This document shows, in pieces, positions 31,457-42,049 of a stretch of DNA of 64,000 nt; within the stretch, counting starts at the first letter, position 1, and the number at the start of each line of letters is the position of its first letter. Source of the stretch: a bacterium (GTDB lineage: Bacteria > Patescibacteriota > Gracilibacteria > JAHISY01); contig JAJYAT010000002.1 of NCBI GenBank assembly GCA_021779375.1, positions 62,001 through 126,000 of the forward strand. Direction: 5' to 3'. The translations under genes and the position numbers were made by a program. Under the pieces are notes generated by a model. It did not search any database. It was not told the origin of the DNA and saw only the letters and a list, made by a program, of their open reading frames with translations.

Positions 31457-31573
31457 CGACAAATAGGTTTATTTTCTAAATTGGCGGTTTATGTCCCGAA
31501 AATTTACCTCTATTACAACAAACCAAAAACCTGTTTCAAAATTCGCATCAGCAAAATAGCCGCCACGAGAAAA

Positions 31574-33364
31574 TTAATTGAGTGCAGTCAGTGACTCACT
31601 CGCAGTCTCAAGCACATCGAGATAATTCAAATCTGAAATAGCGAAACGCAAACTCTTGGTCGCAGTCAGTGCTTTGTAAATCACAGTCTCAGTTTTTTCA
31701 GTTGTTTTGACACCGAAGTCGAAAGCATTGCCGCTCATAATCTGGACAGTCAAGACCGCGATCCCCGCCGGAAAAGGCTCATCGGAAAATTCAAACTTGG
31801 TCATGTTCGCTTTTTGCCAGTACCAGTCCTTCGGATATTGGAAAGAAAAACCATTCGAGTAGTCCGTGAAAAGACGGAAGCCTTCGGAGACATTGGTGAC
31901 GATTTCGCCGCGCGTATTCACAATCATCTGCGCCTTGCCAGCCGCCGTATCGGCGCCTTCGACGACGAGCCAGTCCTGCTCGACGCCCACTTTGAAAAAA
32001 GCCTGCATCTCAGCCGCGACTTTGCCATCTTTAATCGTGTAGGTGAAAAGTAAGCGTCGCGTTTGCTGCTGACCTTGCCCGGCAGAAAAAATCGCGTAGA
32101 CAAAATTCGGATCAACGAAAGCCAGCTGCACGAGCGACCATCTGCCGCTAGTGGCTGCTTCAGGTGAGAGCGCATTGATATTCGCGGAAAGATAATCAAA
32201 AACTTTTTGCTCCTCATTCGAAAGCTGACTCGCTGTCGCGGTCGCCTCGGGCAGCGTGATTGTCGGCTCGACCGTGGTATCGACTCGCCGCCACATCGCG
32301 GCACGCGTACCAGCATCGACGAGAATCCAAGTATCAGGCGTACCAGGCTTCTTGGCATCACGGTCGCCATAATACCAGCCGCGTTGTAGCTCGCCTGCGG
32401 AAATCGAAGTTAAGCTATTGTTCGCAGCAATCTGATCGGAAGTCACGGCAGTCGTCGTGACCGTCGTGGTCGCCGCGACGCAGATGCCACCCGCATCGGG
32501 ATAATTACCCGAAAGTCGGCAAGTGAGTCCGGTCGCACAACCGATTGCCGCGATACCACCACAAAATTCGCCTTTGGCGGCAGCGCCTGCGACCGCTGTC
32601 GGCGCGACATTGGTGCCGGTCGTGTCGACGCCGGCGACGACCAAACTCTGCACAATCTCGAGGTAGTAATTGCGATTCCGCGCGCGATTCTCTTCGGAAT
32701 TGTCATACCACGCGAGCGTGAAAATCTGCGCTCCGTCACCAAGATAAATCACCGAGCCGGTCGTATTTTGAAATTGGTAGCCCATGAGTCCAGCGACCGA
32801 AACACGGCGCAGCGCATCCGCAGTGTAATTGTAATTATCAATCAGCCACTCGGAAAGCTCTTGTTTCGTAGAGTTTTCCAGCACGACAATTTCGATAACC
32901 TTTTCATCGGAATCGTAAAACGCGACTCCGCGCCGCGTCTGAGTCGGTGTGAGCTCGGTCGGATATTTCACTGAGAAGCCGAATTGCTCGTCGGAAAATT
33001 TTTCGTATTGAGCGGTCGTCCCAGCCGACGCAGCAGCGAGTGGCGTGACTGTCACCACTTTCATGATTTGCAAATTGCCTTCGGTCGTCGGCGAGACAAT
33101 CCCTTCGACCTCGACACTTTCACCGACGAAATCATTGAGGTCAATCTGCGGACTAGCCGCCTCCAGCAATGCAACGAGCGCACCGTCTTTTTCGAGACGA
33201 TGAGTCCCCTGCTGGTAAATCGAGGTACCCAACTTTTGGACGACACCTTGCATGGTTTGAAAAGCGACTCCGTCGGTGGCAGTCGTATTAGTAGAATCAC
33301 CGCCGCAGCCGAAAAGCGCGAGCGGAGCGAGCGCGATTAAAATCGCGAGCAGAAACTTTTTCAT
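31574..33364 (-). CDS. predicted lipoprotein with OB-like and PsbP-like domains
   Basis: A 596-aa exported protein from ATG 33364 (the track start adds 17 unlikely residues). A signal peptide ends in a lipobox-like ALFGC, so the Cys at about residue 20 may be lipidated, although the -2 Phe is atypical. Then come an OB-like domain (about 30-110), two PsbP-like segments (FGFSVKYPTEL and GFSFQYPKDWYW), a Cys pair region (CGGIAAIGCATGLTC) and a Thr/Ala-rich linker. Probably an envelope protein; function unknown. Confidence 0.7.
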   Translation of the reverse strand: MKKFLLAILIALAPLALFGCGGDSTNTTATDGVAFQTMQGVVQKLGTSIYQQGTHRLEKDGALVALLEAASPQIDLNDFVGESVEVEGIVSPTTEGNLQIMKVVTVTPLAAASAGTTAQYEKFSDEQFGFSVKYPTELTPTQTRRGVAFYDSDEKVIEIVVLENSTKQELSEWLIDNYNYTADALRRVSVAGLMGYQFQNTTGSVIYLGDGAQIFTLAWYDNSEENRARNRNYYLEIVQSLVVAGVDTTGTNVAPTAVAGAAAKGEFCGGIAAIGCATGLTCRLSGNYPDAGGICVAATTTVTTTAVTSDQIAANNSLTSISAGELQRGWYYGDRDAKKPGTPDTWILVDAGTRAAMWRRVDTTVEPTITLPEATATASQLSNEEQKVFDYLSANINALSPEAATSGRWSLVQLAFVDPNFVYAIFSAGQGQQQTRRLLFTYTIKDGKVAAEMQAFFKVGVEQDWLVVEGADTAAGKAQMIVNTRGEIVTNVSEGFRLFTDYSNGFSFQYPKDWYWQKANMTKFEFSDEPFPAGIAVLTVQIMSGNAFDFGVKTTEKTETVIYKALTATKSLRFAISDLNYLDVLETASESLTALN

Positions 33365-33451
33365 TTTGGGGGAAATTATGCGAGCAAATTTTAACGTGTT
33401 GCGACCATTTCTCAAATTTCAACTAAAAAAACTTAGTTCTTGCTCCTTTCC

Positions 33452-33481
33452 GTTAACCAACCACCTAGGTGGTTGGTTAAC
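33452..33481. repeat. 30-bp perfect palindrome, family A copy 2
   Basis: Half-site GTTAACCAACCACCT plus its exact reverse complement, between the lipoprotein gene and the methionine synthase pair. It differs from copy 1 at position 8 and symmetrically at position 23, keeping the palindrome. Confidence 0.9.
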
Positions 33482-33499
33482 TCACCTCCTTATTTCTTA

Positions 33500-34483
33500 T
33501 TACTTATTACTTAATCTCGCTGCTTTCGTCGCCGCGACCATCTCGGCAAGGCCTTTTTCGGATTCTTCGAAAGTCCGTGTCTTGAGGCCGCAATCCGGAT
33601 CGACCCAGATTTGCTCCGGTCGGAAAAAGGTCAAAGCCTTGGCAATGTATTCTTCGATCTTCGCTTGCGGCGTGATCTTGTGCGTATGCACATCGTAGAC
33701 GCCGAGTCCGACATCCTGCGGAAATTCATGACCGCGCAATTGCTCGAGCAATTCGAAGTCACGACCGGCGAATTCGAGGTCAATCTGATCGACCGGCAGC
33801 AAGTGAATTTTGGGAGCGAGAAATTCGAAGGCCCCGTAGCAAATGTGCGTAATCGAATACATTTCGAGACCGTCCAAAACCAAGCGCAAACCTTCCGCCG
33901 CGAGCTCGATCTCATCCGAGCGAACTGAAAGCGCCGGCTCGTCGACCTGGATAATTTTGCAGCCCGCTTTCATGAGCTCGATCGCCTCCTCGCGCAGTAC
34001 CTTGGCGAAAGCGCGCACGACTTCTTCACGACTACCGTAAAATTCATTGAAGCTCCAATCCATCATCGTGTACGGTCCGGTCAGCATGCCTTTCACCGGT
34101 TTGGAAGTTAATTTTTGGGCGTACTCGAAAAAGTGTTTTGTCATCGGCTCACGAAATTCAATCGCACTGACGATGCGCGGTTTTTTGTAATAACGATTGC
34201 CGTACGAGCGCACCGGCTCAGAAATTTTGAAACCGTTCATTTTTTCGGCGAAGAAAGTCGCCATGTCGCCGCGCTCCGCTTCGCCGTCGACTAGGACGTC
34301 GAGTCCGACGCGTTCCTGGAGCAAAATGAATTCGCGCGTCGCCTGCTCCTCCAATGCGAGTAAAGCTTCGCGGGAAATTTCGTTTCTGTAAAATTGTGCG
34401 CGCGCAGTCGCGAGATACTCCGGCTTCGGAAACGAGCCAACCGAGGTCGTCGGAAAAAGCGGCAAATTCAGGTCAATTTTCAT
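33500..34483 (-). CDS. cobalamin-independent methionine synthase, catalytic (MetE C-terminal-like) protein
   Basis: A 327-aa TIM-barrel protein equivalent to the C-terminal half of MetE. It starts TTSVGSFPKP and has the zinc site residues in GEAERGDM, THICYG and DPDCGLKTR, plus GMLTGPYTMMDWS and IIQVDEPAL. It should transfer a methyl group to homocysteine. Full MetE is about 750 aa; here the two halves are separate genes overlapping by 4 bp (ATGA). Stand-alone core-MetE proteins are known and some do not use folate as the methyl donor, so the donor here is open. Confidence 0.85.
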   Translation of the reverse strand: MKIDLNLPLFPTTSVGSFPKPEYLATARAQFYRNEISREALLALEEQATREFILLQERVGLDVLVDGEAERGDMATFFAEKMNGFKISEPVRSYGNRYYKKPRIVSAIEFREPMTKHFFEYAQKLTSKPVKGMLTGPYTMMDWSFNEFYGSREEVVRAFAKVLREEAIELMKAGCKIIQVDEPALSVRSDEIELAAEGLRLVLDGLEMYSITHICYGAFEFLAPKIHLLPVDQIDLEFAGRDFELLEQLRGHEFPQDVGLGVYDVHTHKITPQAKIEEYIAKALTFFRPEQIWVDPDCGLKTRTFEESEKGLAEMVAATKAARLSNK

Positions 34484-35418
34484 TTCAAATTTTTAACATT
34501 TTGTAAAAGCGCAATCTTCGCCAACGCGATTTCGTGCGGCAAATATTCGACATGACTCGTCGTCGCGAAAATAATTTCGGCGGCAGGAAATTTTTGCAGC
34601 GCCTCGGCGCGGCGTGTCGCGAGAACTTCCGCGCTCTCTAATTTGGTTTCGCGCGAATCGACGATGCCGACCTGCAGAAGTGGAGTTGCGAGATTCGCGA
34701 TTACGCAAGGCTTGGAGAAATCAATTCCAATCCCGACTTTAGCTGCGAGCAAACTGTCCGCCGTCGCCTGGGAAAAATTGCGGAAATAAGTCGTGACCAG
34801 AATCTTGGTTTTGAGCTCGCCGAACTTGGAATAAATTGCTGTGATTTCAGCTACATCAATTTGATTCCAGCCCAACTCCGGCTCGTGAATTTCGATAATT
34901 TCCGCTCCCGCCTCGACTAATTTCTGCGCTTCGAGCAGTAAATTCGCCGCTAAGACCGAGCGTAATTTTTTCGCGTCGTGATAAAAATTATCGACACAAG
35001 CTGCCGCGAAAGTGAAGACTCCCGGCAAGGTCGCTTTTTTCGCGCCAAATTCTTTGGCGATTGCGAAATCCGCCGCCGCATGCGACGCGGTGAAAACGAG
35101 CTCACCTTCGACGACCGGCTCGCCGTACAGAGTGTTCGTGTCGTAAAAACGGTGAATGCCGCGCCTAGTCAGTCCTTGCCAGCTTTTGACGAAAGGTGAA
35201 AAAAGGTCGGTCCAGCGAATCAGTCCGTCTGTCGGCAAATCGATACCCGCAGCAATTTGCTCGGCGACCGCACGCTCGATGTTTTTTTGGATGATGGTTT
35301 CGATTGCCGCGATGTCGATTTCGTCACGGTCAAATTTGTGTAAATTCGCGCGCAACGACGGCGCATCTCCGCCGATTTTCGGGAAAATTCCGACCGTACT
35401 TGTGGAAATTTTAGTCAT
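34480..35418 (-). CDS. MetE N-terminal-like barrel protein, partner of 33500-34483
   Basis: A 312-aa protein related to the MetE N-terminal barrel or to a second core-MetE paralogue: VGIFPKIGGDAPSLRANL, LPTDGLIRWTDLFSPF, GVFTFAAACVDNFYHD, EIIEIHEPELG, IGIDFSKPC. The catalytic-half zinc-ligand motifs are not evident. Translational coupling through the ATGA overlap implies a 1:1 complex with the downstream catalytic half. ATG 35418 is preferred over the TTG at 35421. Confidence 0.75.
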   Translation of the reverse strand: MTKISTSTVGIFPKIGGDAPSLRANLHKFDRDEIDIAAIETIIQKNIERAVAEQIAAGIDLPTDGLIRWTDLFSPFVKSWQGLTRRGIHRFYDTNTLYGEPVVEGELVFTASHAAADFAIAKEFGAKKATLPGVFTFAAACVDNFYHDAKKLRSVLAANLLLEAQKLVEAGAEIIEIHEPELGWNQIDVAEITAIYSKFGELKTKILVTTYFRNFSQATADSLLAAKVGIGIDFSKPCVIANLATPLLQVGIVDSRETKLESAEVLATRRAEALQKFPAAEIIFATTSHVEYLPHEIALAKIALLQNVKNLK

Positions 35419-35467
35419 CAAAAAATTAACAGCCGTGTGATTTTAACGGAATCTTGGGAAAACTCAA

Positions 35468-36394
35468 TCAGCGAATTGGTTTCACGTTGACGTTCGGATA
35501 ATCTTTCTGATTGCCAGAAAGACTGACTGCGAAGCAAGCCTGACCAGCCGCATGCTGCCAAGCCGGATCGAGATAACTATAATCTCCACCTTCCGGCGTC
35601 GCTAATTCGAAATTCGCGCACAGCTTATAATTCGAAGAATCGATAATCGTGAATTCGTATTTCTGCCCAGAAACCGGATCGAGTAAAACATCTTCATTTA
35701 GCTTGCCGTCAGCAGTAAGCGCATCTAGATTTTGCGGCAGTGCAGAATTCAAATTATAAAGTTCAGTGACTGCCCAGGAAATCTGCTGCAATTCGCCAAT
35801 CCTATCTGCATCCTCACGCAAAGCGCGCGCTCGCGCCGGTGAATCAAGCAAGGAAAAAGCGACCGCCAGACAAGCAAACACGACCACCAGAAAACCAATA
35901 CCGAAAGTGCGAATCGTCAGATCACGCGTGAAGTTTTTTCTTTTTAAGTCGAAGAAATAATAGACTCCGAAGCTACCGACAATCGCGAAAATCGTCGCAG
36001 CTTTGAGCGAAAATTTGAGTGTGATTTCTCCGGAAAGGAAAGAATTCAAAGTCGTAATGAGATCGCCGATCGCGACAGCGACCGCGATGAAAATCGCGAT
36101 GTAGGTCAGCCATTTGCGAATTGCCGAGTCTGGATCAAGCTGACCTTTCGCCAGGTCGGAATTGATTTTGCGCGTCGCGAGATAATAAATCGGCGCAGAA
36201 ATGATAAGTGCCGAGATTGCGAAACGCAGAATCGATTGGATGTAATCGCCGGGATAGCTCGAAGTCGTTTCGACGAAAGTATGATTGATGAGCTGGAAAA
36301 TAACCTGACCGATCGCGGTCGCGACGAAGCCCAGCGCGAAAAAAGCAATCAGGTAAAAAAACGCGTGTTTCGCGTGGTCTGAATTATTAGCCAT
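35468..36394 (-). CDS. DUF5671 membrane protein
   Basis: A 308-aa protein with about five transmembrane helices in the first 200 residues (AFFYLIAFFALGFVATAIG, RFAISALIISAPIYYLAT, WLTYIAIFIAVAVAIGDLI and more). A soluble C-terminal part follows, related to type II pilin-like periplasmic segments (ADRIGELQQISWAVTELYN ... LPQNLDAL). DUF5671 is common in Patescibacteria. ATG 36394 (not 36451) is preceded by TTAACCCCC at 6 nt. Confidence 0.75.
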   Translation of the reverse strand: MANNSDHAKHAFFYLIAFFALGFVATAIGQVIFQLINHTFVETTSSYPGDYIQSILRFAISALIISAPIYYLATRKINSDLAKGQLDPDSAIRKWLTYIAIFIAVAVAIGDLITTLNSFLSGEITLKFSLKAATIFAIVGSFGVYYFFDLKRKNFTRDLTIRTFGIGFLVVVFACLAVAFSLLDSPARARALREDADRIGELQQISWAVTELYNLNSALPQNLDALTADGKLNEDVLLDPVSGQKYEFTIIDSSNYKLCANFELATPEGGDYSYLDPAWQHAAGQACFAVSLSGNQKDYPNVNVKPIR

Positions 36395-36460
36395 TTTGAT
36401 GGGGGTTAATTCGTAAACTATTTTAGCAAAAACAAAAAACGCAAACGACAAAAATACCCG

Positions 36461-36488
36461 TAGGCGACATTCGCGAATGTCGCCTACT
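36461..36488. repeat. 28-bp perfect palindrome
   Basis: Half-site GTAGGCGACATTCG plus its exact reverse complement, between rpsG and the DUF5671 gene. It may act as a terminator for rpsG or be a mobile palindromic repeat; it has no T-run. Confidence 0.85.
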
Positions 36489-36504
36489 CACGATTCGCAA
36501 ATTT

Positions 36505-36978
36505 TTAATATTTGGCGAAATGCGCAAAGGCTTTGTTGGAAGCCGCCATGCGATGTGAGTCTTCTTTCTTTTTCACAGCCGGACCCTCACCTTTCGCCGT
36601 CTCGAGGATGACGGAAGCAAGCTTGAGATGCATCGGACGACCTTTGGCTCCGCGTGCCGCGTCGAGAATCCAGCGCATCGCGAGAATACGTTGGCGGTTG
36701 GCATTGACCTCGATTGGCACTTGATAGACGGCGCCACCGACACGTTTCGGGCGGACTTCCATCGCCGGCGAAGCATTTTCAATCGCGAGGACGAAAATTT
36801 CCTCTGGCTTGCCTTCGCCTTTCTTTTTTACTTCTTCCAGCATTTCACGAAAAATCTCACGGGCAATGGATTTCTTGCCGTGCAACATGAGGCAGTTGAT
36901 GAATTTTTCTTGGAGCGGATCGGCACCCGGAAGCAGGTCGCCTTTGAACGGAATACCGTTCACGAGTTTGCGTTTCAT
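36505..36978 (-). CDS. rpsG: 30S ribosomal protein uS7
   Basis: A 157-aa primary 16S rRNA-binding protein of the small-subunit head. Conserved blocks are FINCLMLHGKKSIA, NASPAMEVRPKRVGGAVYQVP, RWILDAARGA and KKKEDSHRMAASNKAFAH. It belongs to the str-type cluster, but fusA and tuf do not follow, and an extra ORF separates it from rpsL. The leader (ATTAGTAATCTTTAATCTC) lacks a Shine-Dalgarno site. Confidence 0.97.
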   Translation of the reverse strand: MKRKLVNGIPFKGDLLPGADPLQEKFINCLMLHGKKSIAREIFREMLEEVKKKGEGKPEEIFVLAIENASPAMEVRPKRVGGAVYQVPIEVNANRQRILAMRWILDAARGAKGRPMHLKLASVILETAKGEGPAVKKKEDSHRMAASNKAFAHFAKY

Positions 36979-37042
36979 GGAGAGAGAGATTAAAGATTAC
37001 TAATTAATTCACCTTTAACTGGGAAATAATTGTTGGCAGATT

Positions 37043-37372
37043 TTAGTGGAATCCCGTAAGAATGCAAACCTTTTCCTTAATTAATGCGGAAATTCTCTGA
37101 CAAATACCTATTTCTTCTACCATTCGCCAATCCTGTACACTCACGCCGCGCACTGCCAATCTGACCATTATTTTTTCTGGAATATGATCTTCCGATAAAT
37201 CCTGAATTATCTGAACACGTAATCCACGCCCAGTTACTTTCGGCTCACCGACGAGCGGCACACCCATGACACTAAGAAGTTTTTTAATTCTGTCATGCGC
37301 CAGTTGGCGTTGCGATTTTTCCTTGATAACAAGATTTATTGTGTTCGGCGCTACTAATCGTTGATTGGTCAT
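37043..37372 (-). CDS. hypothetical protein inserted between rpsL and rpsG
   Basis: A 109-aa protein of unknown family; ATG 37372 is preferred over TTG 37375. Basic N-terminal half (KEKSQRQLAHDRIKKLLSVMG), a beta-rich middle (GRGLRVQIIQDLSEDHIP, EKIMVRLAVRGVSVQDW), and a final helix. No membrane segment. It interrupts the usually compact rpsL-rpsG pair and is preceded by two palindromic repeats, so it may be a late insertion. Confidence 0.55.
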   Translation of the reverse strand: MTNQRLVAPNTINLVIKEKSQRQLAHDRIKKLLSVMGVPLVGEPKVTGRGLRVQIIQDLSEDHIPEKIMVRLAVRGVSVQDWRMVEEIGICQRISALIKEKVCILTGFH

Positions 37373-37464
37373 CAAAAATCAATTTACTAAGATGAGAATC
37401 TAATCGATGCATAGTCACAAAGTCAAACTTCAATTGCGCACCGAAAGTTAAAAGAAACCTAAAA

Positions 37465-37494
37465 GTTAACTCACCACCTAGGTGGTGAGTTAAC
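37465..37494. repeat. 30-bp perfect palindrome, family A copy 3
   Basis: Half-site GTTAACTCACCACCT plus its exact reverse complement, between rpsL and the 109-aa ORF. It differs from copy 1 at position 7 and, in a matching way, at position 24. Confidence 0.9.
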
Positions 37495-37538
37495 GACAGG
37501 CATAGTGAAAAAAAGAATCAGGAGAAATTCAAAAAAAT

Positions 37539-37562
37539 AGAGACGAGGCATGCCCCGTCTCT
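37539..37562. repeat. AGAGACG...CGTCTCT hairpin
   Basis: A 24-bp near-palindrome: AGAGACG and CGTCTCT around the self-complementary core GGCATGCC, with one A/C mismatch. It lies 45 bp from the rpsL stop codon and may end rpsL transcription. Confidence 0.7.
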
Positions 37563-37607
37563 ATCGCTTATTGCTTAATCCTTACTTCTTACTAACTTAT
37601 AACTTGA

Positions 37608-38036
<429 letters not shown>

Positions 38037-38119
38037 AATAATTTTAAATTGAAAATTTAAGATTTAGTTGCGGGATTCTAATCAATTTTGACGATTTCAA
38101 CAATCGAATTATTGAATCA

Positions 38120-41100
38120 TTATTGAAGCGTAAGTGCTTCAGGATGCATTTTTTGATAGGTTTTACCGGCTGGAATAAGTTTACCGATGATGACGTTTTC
38201 TTTCAGACCGTGCAGAATATCAATCTTCTTCGTAGTCGAGGCTTCGACCAAGACGCGAATTGTTTCTTGAAAGGACGCCGCTGAGAGCCACGAATCCGTG
38301 TGGAGCGAGACACGCGTGAGTCCGAGCAAAAGATTTTCGGCAGAAGCCGGCTTCTTACCAGCTTCGACGAGCGCGGCATTTGTATTCTTCAGCTTGACTG
38401 CGTCGGTGACCTCGCCCGGAAGGAAAGTCGTGTCGCCCGAATCAATCACGCGCACCTTCGAGAACATTTGGCGGACAATCACCTCGACGTGTTTGTCGTT
38501 GATGGATTGACCCTGCGCGGTATAGATGGATTGAACTTCTTTAACGATGTAATTTTGGACGGTCTTGATATCAGTCAGCTCCATCATCTTGCGAAGATTG
38601 AGATGACCGATGGTGAGCGGCGCACCCGCACCGACGAGATCACCTGTCCGCACCGCGAGACCCACGCGCGGAGGAATTTCGTATTCACGCTCATTGCCCT
38701 TCGTGTGGGAAATGACAATTTCTTTGTCGGTGATTTTTTCAATTACGCCCGCATTCTGCGTCTTGATCGTGAGGCGATTGCCGATGCCGCGTGCGATGAT
38801 TTGTTTCGCTTTGACCTTTTCGCCAATCTTGATGTCCGGCGTGAATCCAGCGAGTAAATAGCGGTCGAAACTTTCACCACTCGCAGTAATCGTGACGAGC
38901 GTTTGATTGTCTTTTTTGTGAACTTTGACCTTGCCGGAGACTTCGGAAATAACCGCTTCGGCTTTAGGCGCGCGCGCTTCGAATAATTCTTCGACGCGAT
39001 TCAAACCCTGTGTGATATCTTCTTCACCGGCGACACCACCCATGTGGAAAGTACGCATGGTGAGCTGTGTGCCCGGTTCGCCGATGGATTGCGCCGCGAT
39101 GATTCCGACAGCTGTACCGACTTCGACCGTCGTGTCGCGACCGAGGTCACGACCGTAGCATCTTTGGCAGACGCCGTTTTCTGTCTGACAAGTGAGAATC
39201 GAACGAATCGCCACGTCATCAATCTTGAGCTCTTCGATCTTCTGCATCAGCGGACGATCGATCTCCGTCCCCGCATCGGCGAGCAATTCGCCTGTCTTCG
39301 GATGCGCGAGCGGTCCGGCAAGCGTGCGACCGAAAAGTGATTCGGCGAAATTCTCACCAATCTTTTCAATCTCAGCGCGACGCTGAATAACGAAATCTTT
39401 GGAGCCACAATCAGCTTCGCGACAGATAATGTCTTGGACTGCATCGACGAGACGGCGAGTGAGGTAACCAGCTTCCGCAGTTTTCAAAGCGGTGTCGGAT
39501 TTGCCTTTGCGTCCTCCGTGTGTCGCGATGAAGTATTCGAGAATCGTGAAGCCTTCTTTGAGTGAGGATTTCACCGGCAGTTCAATGGTTTTACCAGCCG
39601 GATTGGCGACCAAGCCTTTCATACCGGCGAGCTGCGTCACCTGTCCCCAGTTACCACGCGCACCGGAATCAATCATCGCGAAGATGTCGTTATCCTCAGG
39701 CGTCGCCTTTTGAATTTCTTTGGAAATTTTCTGCTTCGTCTCCGCCCAGACTTTGATCGTGTGATGGTAGCGTTCGTCGTCAGTGATGAAACCTTTCCAG
39801 TATTGGTTGTTGATTTCTTTCACGACTTCGTCTGATGCCTCGACCAAAGCATGCTTCGCTTCCGGCACGATGACATCGTGCATGGAAATCGAAAGTCCAG
39901 ATTTGGTTGCGAACTTGAAGCCGATGCGTTTGAGATCGTCAGAGAAGCGCACCGCCTTGTCTTGACCGGAAAATTGGACGGCATCGCCGATGACTTTTTT
40001 CAAAGCCTTTTTGTTCATCACAGTATTGCGGAAACCCAATTCTTTGGGAACGAAGGAATTGAAAATCAAGCGTCCAACCGTCGTCTCGTGGATCTCTTCG
40101 CCCGCCGCCAAACGACCTTTGACCTTGGCATGCAAATGGACGACACCCAGACGGTAAGCATTGACTGCCTCGGAAATATCGGTGAAAACCATGCCTTCAC
40201 CAGTCATCCCGTCACGCACGAGAGTCAAATAGTAGCAGCCGAGCACCATGTCCTGCGTAGGTGCCGTCGTCGGCTCGCCCGTCGAAGGCTTGAGCATGTT
40301 CTGCGTCGCAGCGATTAATTCGGAAGCCTCCTTCTGTCCGGCAGTGGAAAGCGGAAGATGGACTGCCATTTGGTCGCCATCGAAGTCGGCGTTGAAAGCC
40401 GGACAAACGAGCGGATGAATTTGAATCGCTTTGCCTTCGATCAATACCGGCTGAAAAGCCTGAATACCGAGGCGGTGCAAAGTCGGCGCACGATTGAGGA
40501 GCACTTTTTTGCCTTCAATCACTTCTTCAAGTGAATCCCAAACTTCACGGCGATTTTGTTCGATTAATTTTTCGGCGGACTTCACATTGTAAGCCAAATC
40601 CTTGCGAATGAGCGCACCGATGACAAATGGTTTGAAAAGTTTGAGCGCCATTTCTTTCGGCAGACCACACTCTGTCAAATGCAATTTCGGACCGACGACG
40701 ATGACCGAACGACCGGAATAGTCGGTGCGTTTGCCAAGTAAGTTTTGGCGGAAACGTCCTTGTTTGCCTTTGAGCATGTCTGAGAGCGAGCGCAATTTGC
40801 GTTTGTCGCCGACGGAGAAAACCGCCTTCGCACTGCGCGCGGAATTGTGCAGCATCGTGTCGACCGCTTCCTGGAGCATACGCTTTTCATTGCGTTGAAT
40901 GACTTCCGGCGCGCCAATCTCAATCAAGCGTTTGAGACGATTGTTGCGATTGATGACGCGGCGATACAGGTCGTTCAAATCGGAAGCCGCGAAACGGCCG
41001 CCGTCCAAGTGCACCATCGGACGCAAATCCGGTGGAATGACTGGCAAGACAGTGAGAATCATCCACTCGGGCTTGAGTCCCGCCTGCTTGAGCGATCCCG

Positions 41101-41986
41101 CGAGCTTCAGCCGTTTAATGGTTTTTTTGTACTTTTGACCCGTCGCCTTTTTGAGCTCGGCGGTACGCAGCTTGATGAATTCGTCGAGATCAATCTCGGC
41201 GATGATTTCACGAATCGCTTCCGCGCCGATACCAGCCGCGAAAACATGACCGAATTTCATCGAGAGATCGCGGTAATTTAATTCGGAAATGACTTTACCG
41301 ACCGCGAGATTCTGGAGCTGTTCTTTCGAGACATGGTACTGCTCGCTGATTTCTTCGACTGCGCTGACTGCCTCGTCTTCGAGCGCGGTGATTTCCTGCG
41401 CCGCAATTTCTTTGGCAGTCGCCGCGGATTTGTGGAGCAATTTCATTTCGTTCATTTTGTCTTTGAACTCTTCACGCGCGAGCTTCTGCTGATTCTTGAA
41501 TTCCTCTTCGAGATCGGCGAGCGCTTTTTCGCGTCCGGCTTCGTCGACAGATTTGACGATATACGCTGCGAAATAAACCACTTGCTCGAGCGTCTTGACT
41601 GGCAAGTCTAAAAGCAAACCGACACGACTCGGCGTCGAGCGCAGATACCAGATGTGCGTGACCGGGACAGCAAGCTTGATGTGACCCATGCGCTCACGGC
41701 GCACAACAGAACGCGTCACTTCGACGCCGCACTTTTCGCAAACGACGCCGCGGTAGCGCACGCGCTTGTATTTGCCGCAGTAGCACTCCCAGTTCTTCGA
41801 CGGACCAAAAATCTTTTCGCAGAAAAGTCCGTCACGCTCCGGTTTTTGCGTACGGTAATTGATGGTCTCCGGCTTCGTGACCTCGCCGTAACTCCACGAG
41901 TAAATTTGCTCGGGTGAGGCAATCGACACGGAAATCGCATCAAAAGCTTGGAGTTTGTCGCGGTCGAGGGTTGGATCGTTTGGCAT
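38120..41986 (-). CDS. rpoC: DNA-directed RNA polymerase subunit beta'
   Basis: A 1288-aa RNAP subunit carrying the active-site Mg motif [12 protein letters not shown]. The N-terminal zinc ribbon is [20 protein letters not shown], and the second Cys cluster is [13 protein letters not shown]. The bridge-helix/trigger-loop region includes [18 protein letters not shown]. The short insert-free length is typical of compact bacterial beta'. It follows rpoB after a 63-bp gap that contains a perfect palindrome. Confidence 0.98.
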   Translation of the reverse strand: MPNDPTLDRDKLQAFDAISVSIASPEQIYSWSYGEVTKPETINYRTQKPERDGLFCEKIFGPSKNWECYCGKYKRVRYRGVVCEKCGVEVTRSVVRRERMGHIKLAVPVTHIWYLRSTPSRVGLLLDLPVKTLEQVVYFAAYIVKSVDEAGREKALADLEEEFKNQQKLAREEFKDKMNEMKLLHKSAATAKEIAAQEITALEDEAVSAVEEISEQYHVSKEQLQNLAVGKVISELNYRDLSMKFGHVFAAGIGAEAIREIIAEIDLDEFIKLRTAELKKATGQKYKKTIKRLKLAGSLKQAGLKPEWMILTVLPVIPPDLRPMVHLDGGRFAASDLNDLYRRVINRNNRLKRLIEIGAPEVIQRNEKRMLQEAVDTMLHNSARSAKAVFSVGDKRKLRSLSDMLKGKQGRFRQNLLGKRTDYSGRSVIVVGPKLHLTECGLPKEMALKLFKPFVIGALIRKDLAYNVKSAEKLIEQNRREVWDSLEEVIEGKKVLLNRAPTLHRLGIQAFQPVLIEGKAIQIHPLVCPAFNADFDGDQMAVHLPLSTAGQKEASELIAATQNMLKPSTGEPTTAPTQDMVLGCYYLTLVRDGMTGEGMVFTDISEAVNAYRLGVVHLHAKVKGRLAAGEEIHETTVGRLIFNSFVPKELGFRNTVMNKKALKKVIGDAVQFSGQDKAVRFSDDLKRIGFKFATKSGLSISMHDVIVPEAKHALVEASDEVVKEINNQYWKGFITDDERYHHTIKVWAETKQKISKEIQKATPEDNDIFAMIDSGARGNWGQVTQLAGMKGLVANPAGKTIELPVKSSLKEGFTILEYFIATHGGRKGKSDTALKTAEAGYLTRRLVDAVQDIICREADCGSKDFVIQRRAEIEKIGENFAESLFGRTLAGPLAHPKTGELLADAGTEIDRPLMQKIEELKIDDVAIRSILTCQTENGVCQRCYGRDLGRDTTVEVGTAVGIIAAQSIGEPGTQLTMRTFHMGGVAGEEDITQGLNRVEELFEARAPKAEAVISEVSGKVKVHKKDNQTLVTITASGESFDRYLLAGFTPDIKIGEKVKAKQIIARGIGNRLTIKTQNAGVIEKITDKEIVISHTKGNEREYEIPPRVGLAVRTGDLVGAGAPLTIGHLNLRKMMELTDIKTVQNYIVKEVQSIYTAQGQSINDKHVEVIVRQMFSKVRVIDSGDTTFLPGEVTDAVKLKNTNAALVEAGKKPASAENLLLGLTRVSLHTDSWLSAASFQETIRVLVEASTTKKIDILHGLKENVIIGKLIPAGKTYQKMHPEALTLQ

Positions 41987-42020
41987 GTAGACAGTTATTA
42001 TTAGTTGATAATTTTAGTAG

Positions 42021-42040
42021 GCGCGAATTGCAATTCGCGC
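42021..42040. repeat. 20-bp perfect palindrome in rpoB-rpoC gap
   Basis: GCGCGAATTGCAATTCGCGC lies in the 63-bp spacer. A strong hairpin in the rpoB-rpoC transcript could mark RNA processing or attenuation; it lacks a T-run on the transcribed strand. Confidence 0.8.
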
Positions 42041-42049
42041 TTTCGCTTG

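Noticed and set aside
31500-31573. 17-residue hydrophobic reading frame on the minus strand after the lipoprotein gene
   Set aside because: Only a GTG or CTG start, no promoter-like box at the usual spacing, too short to support.
33500-35418. metE broken by a frameshift
   Set aside because: The downstream half has its own ATG in an ATGA overlap, both parts are full domains, and the N-terminal half ends cleanly; two coupled genes fit better.
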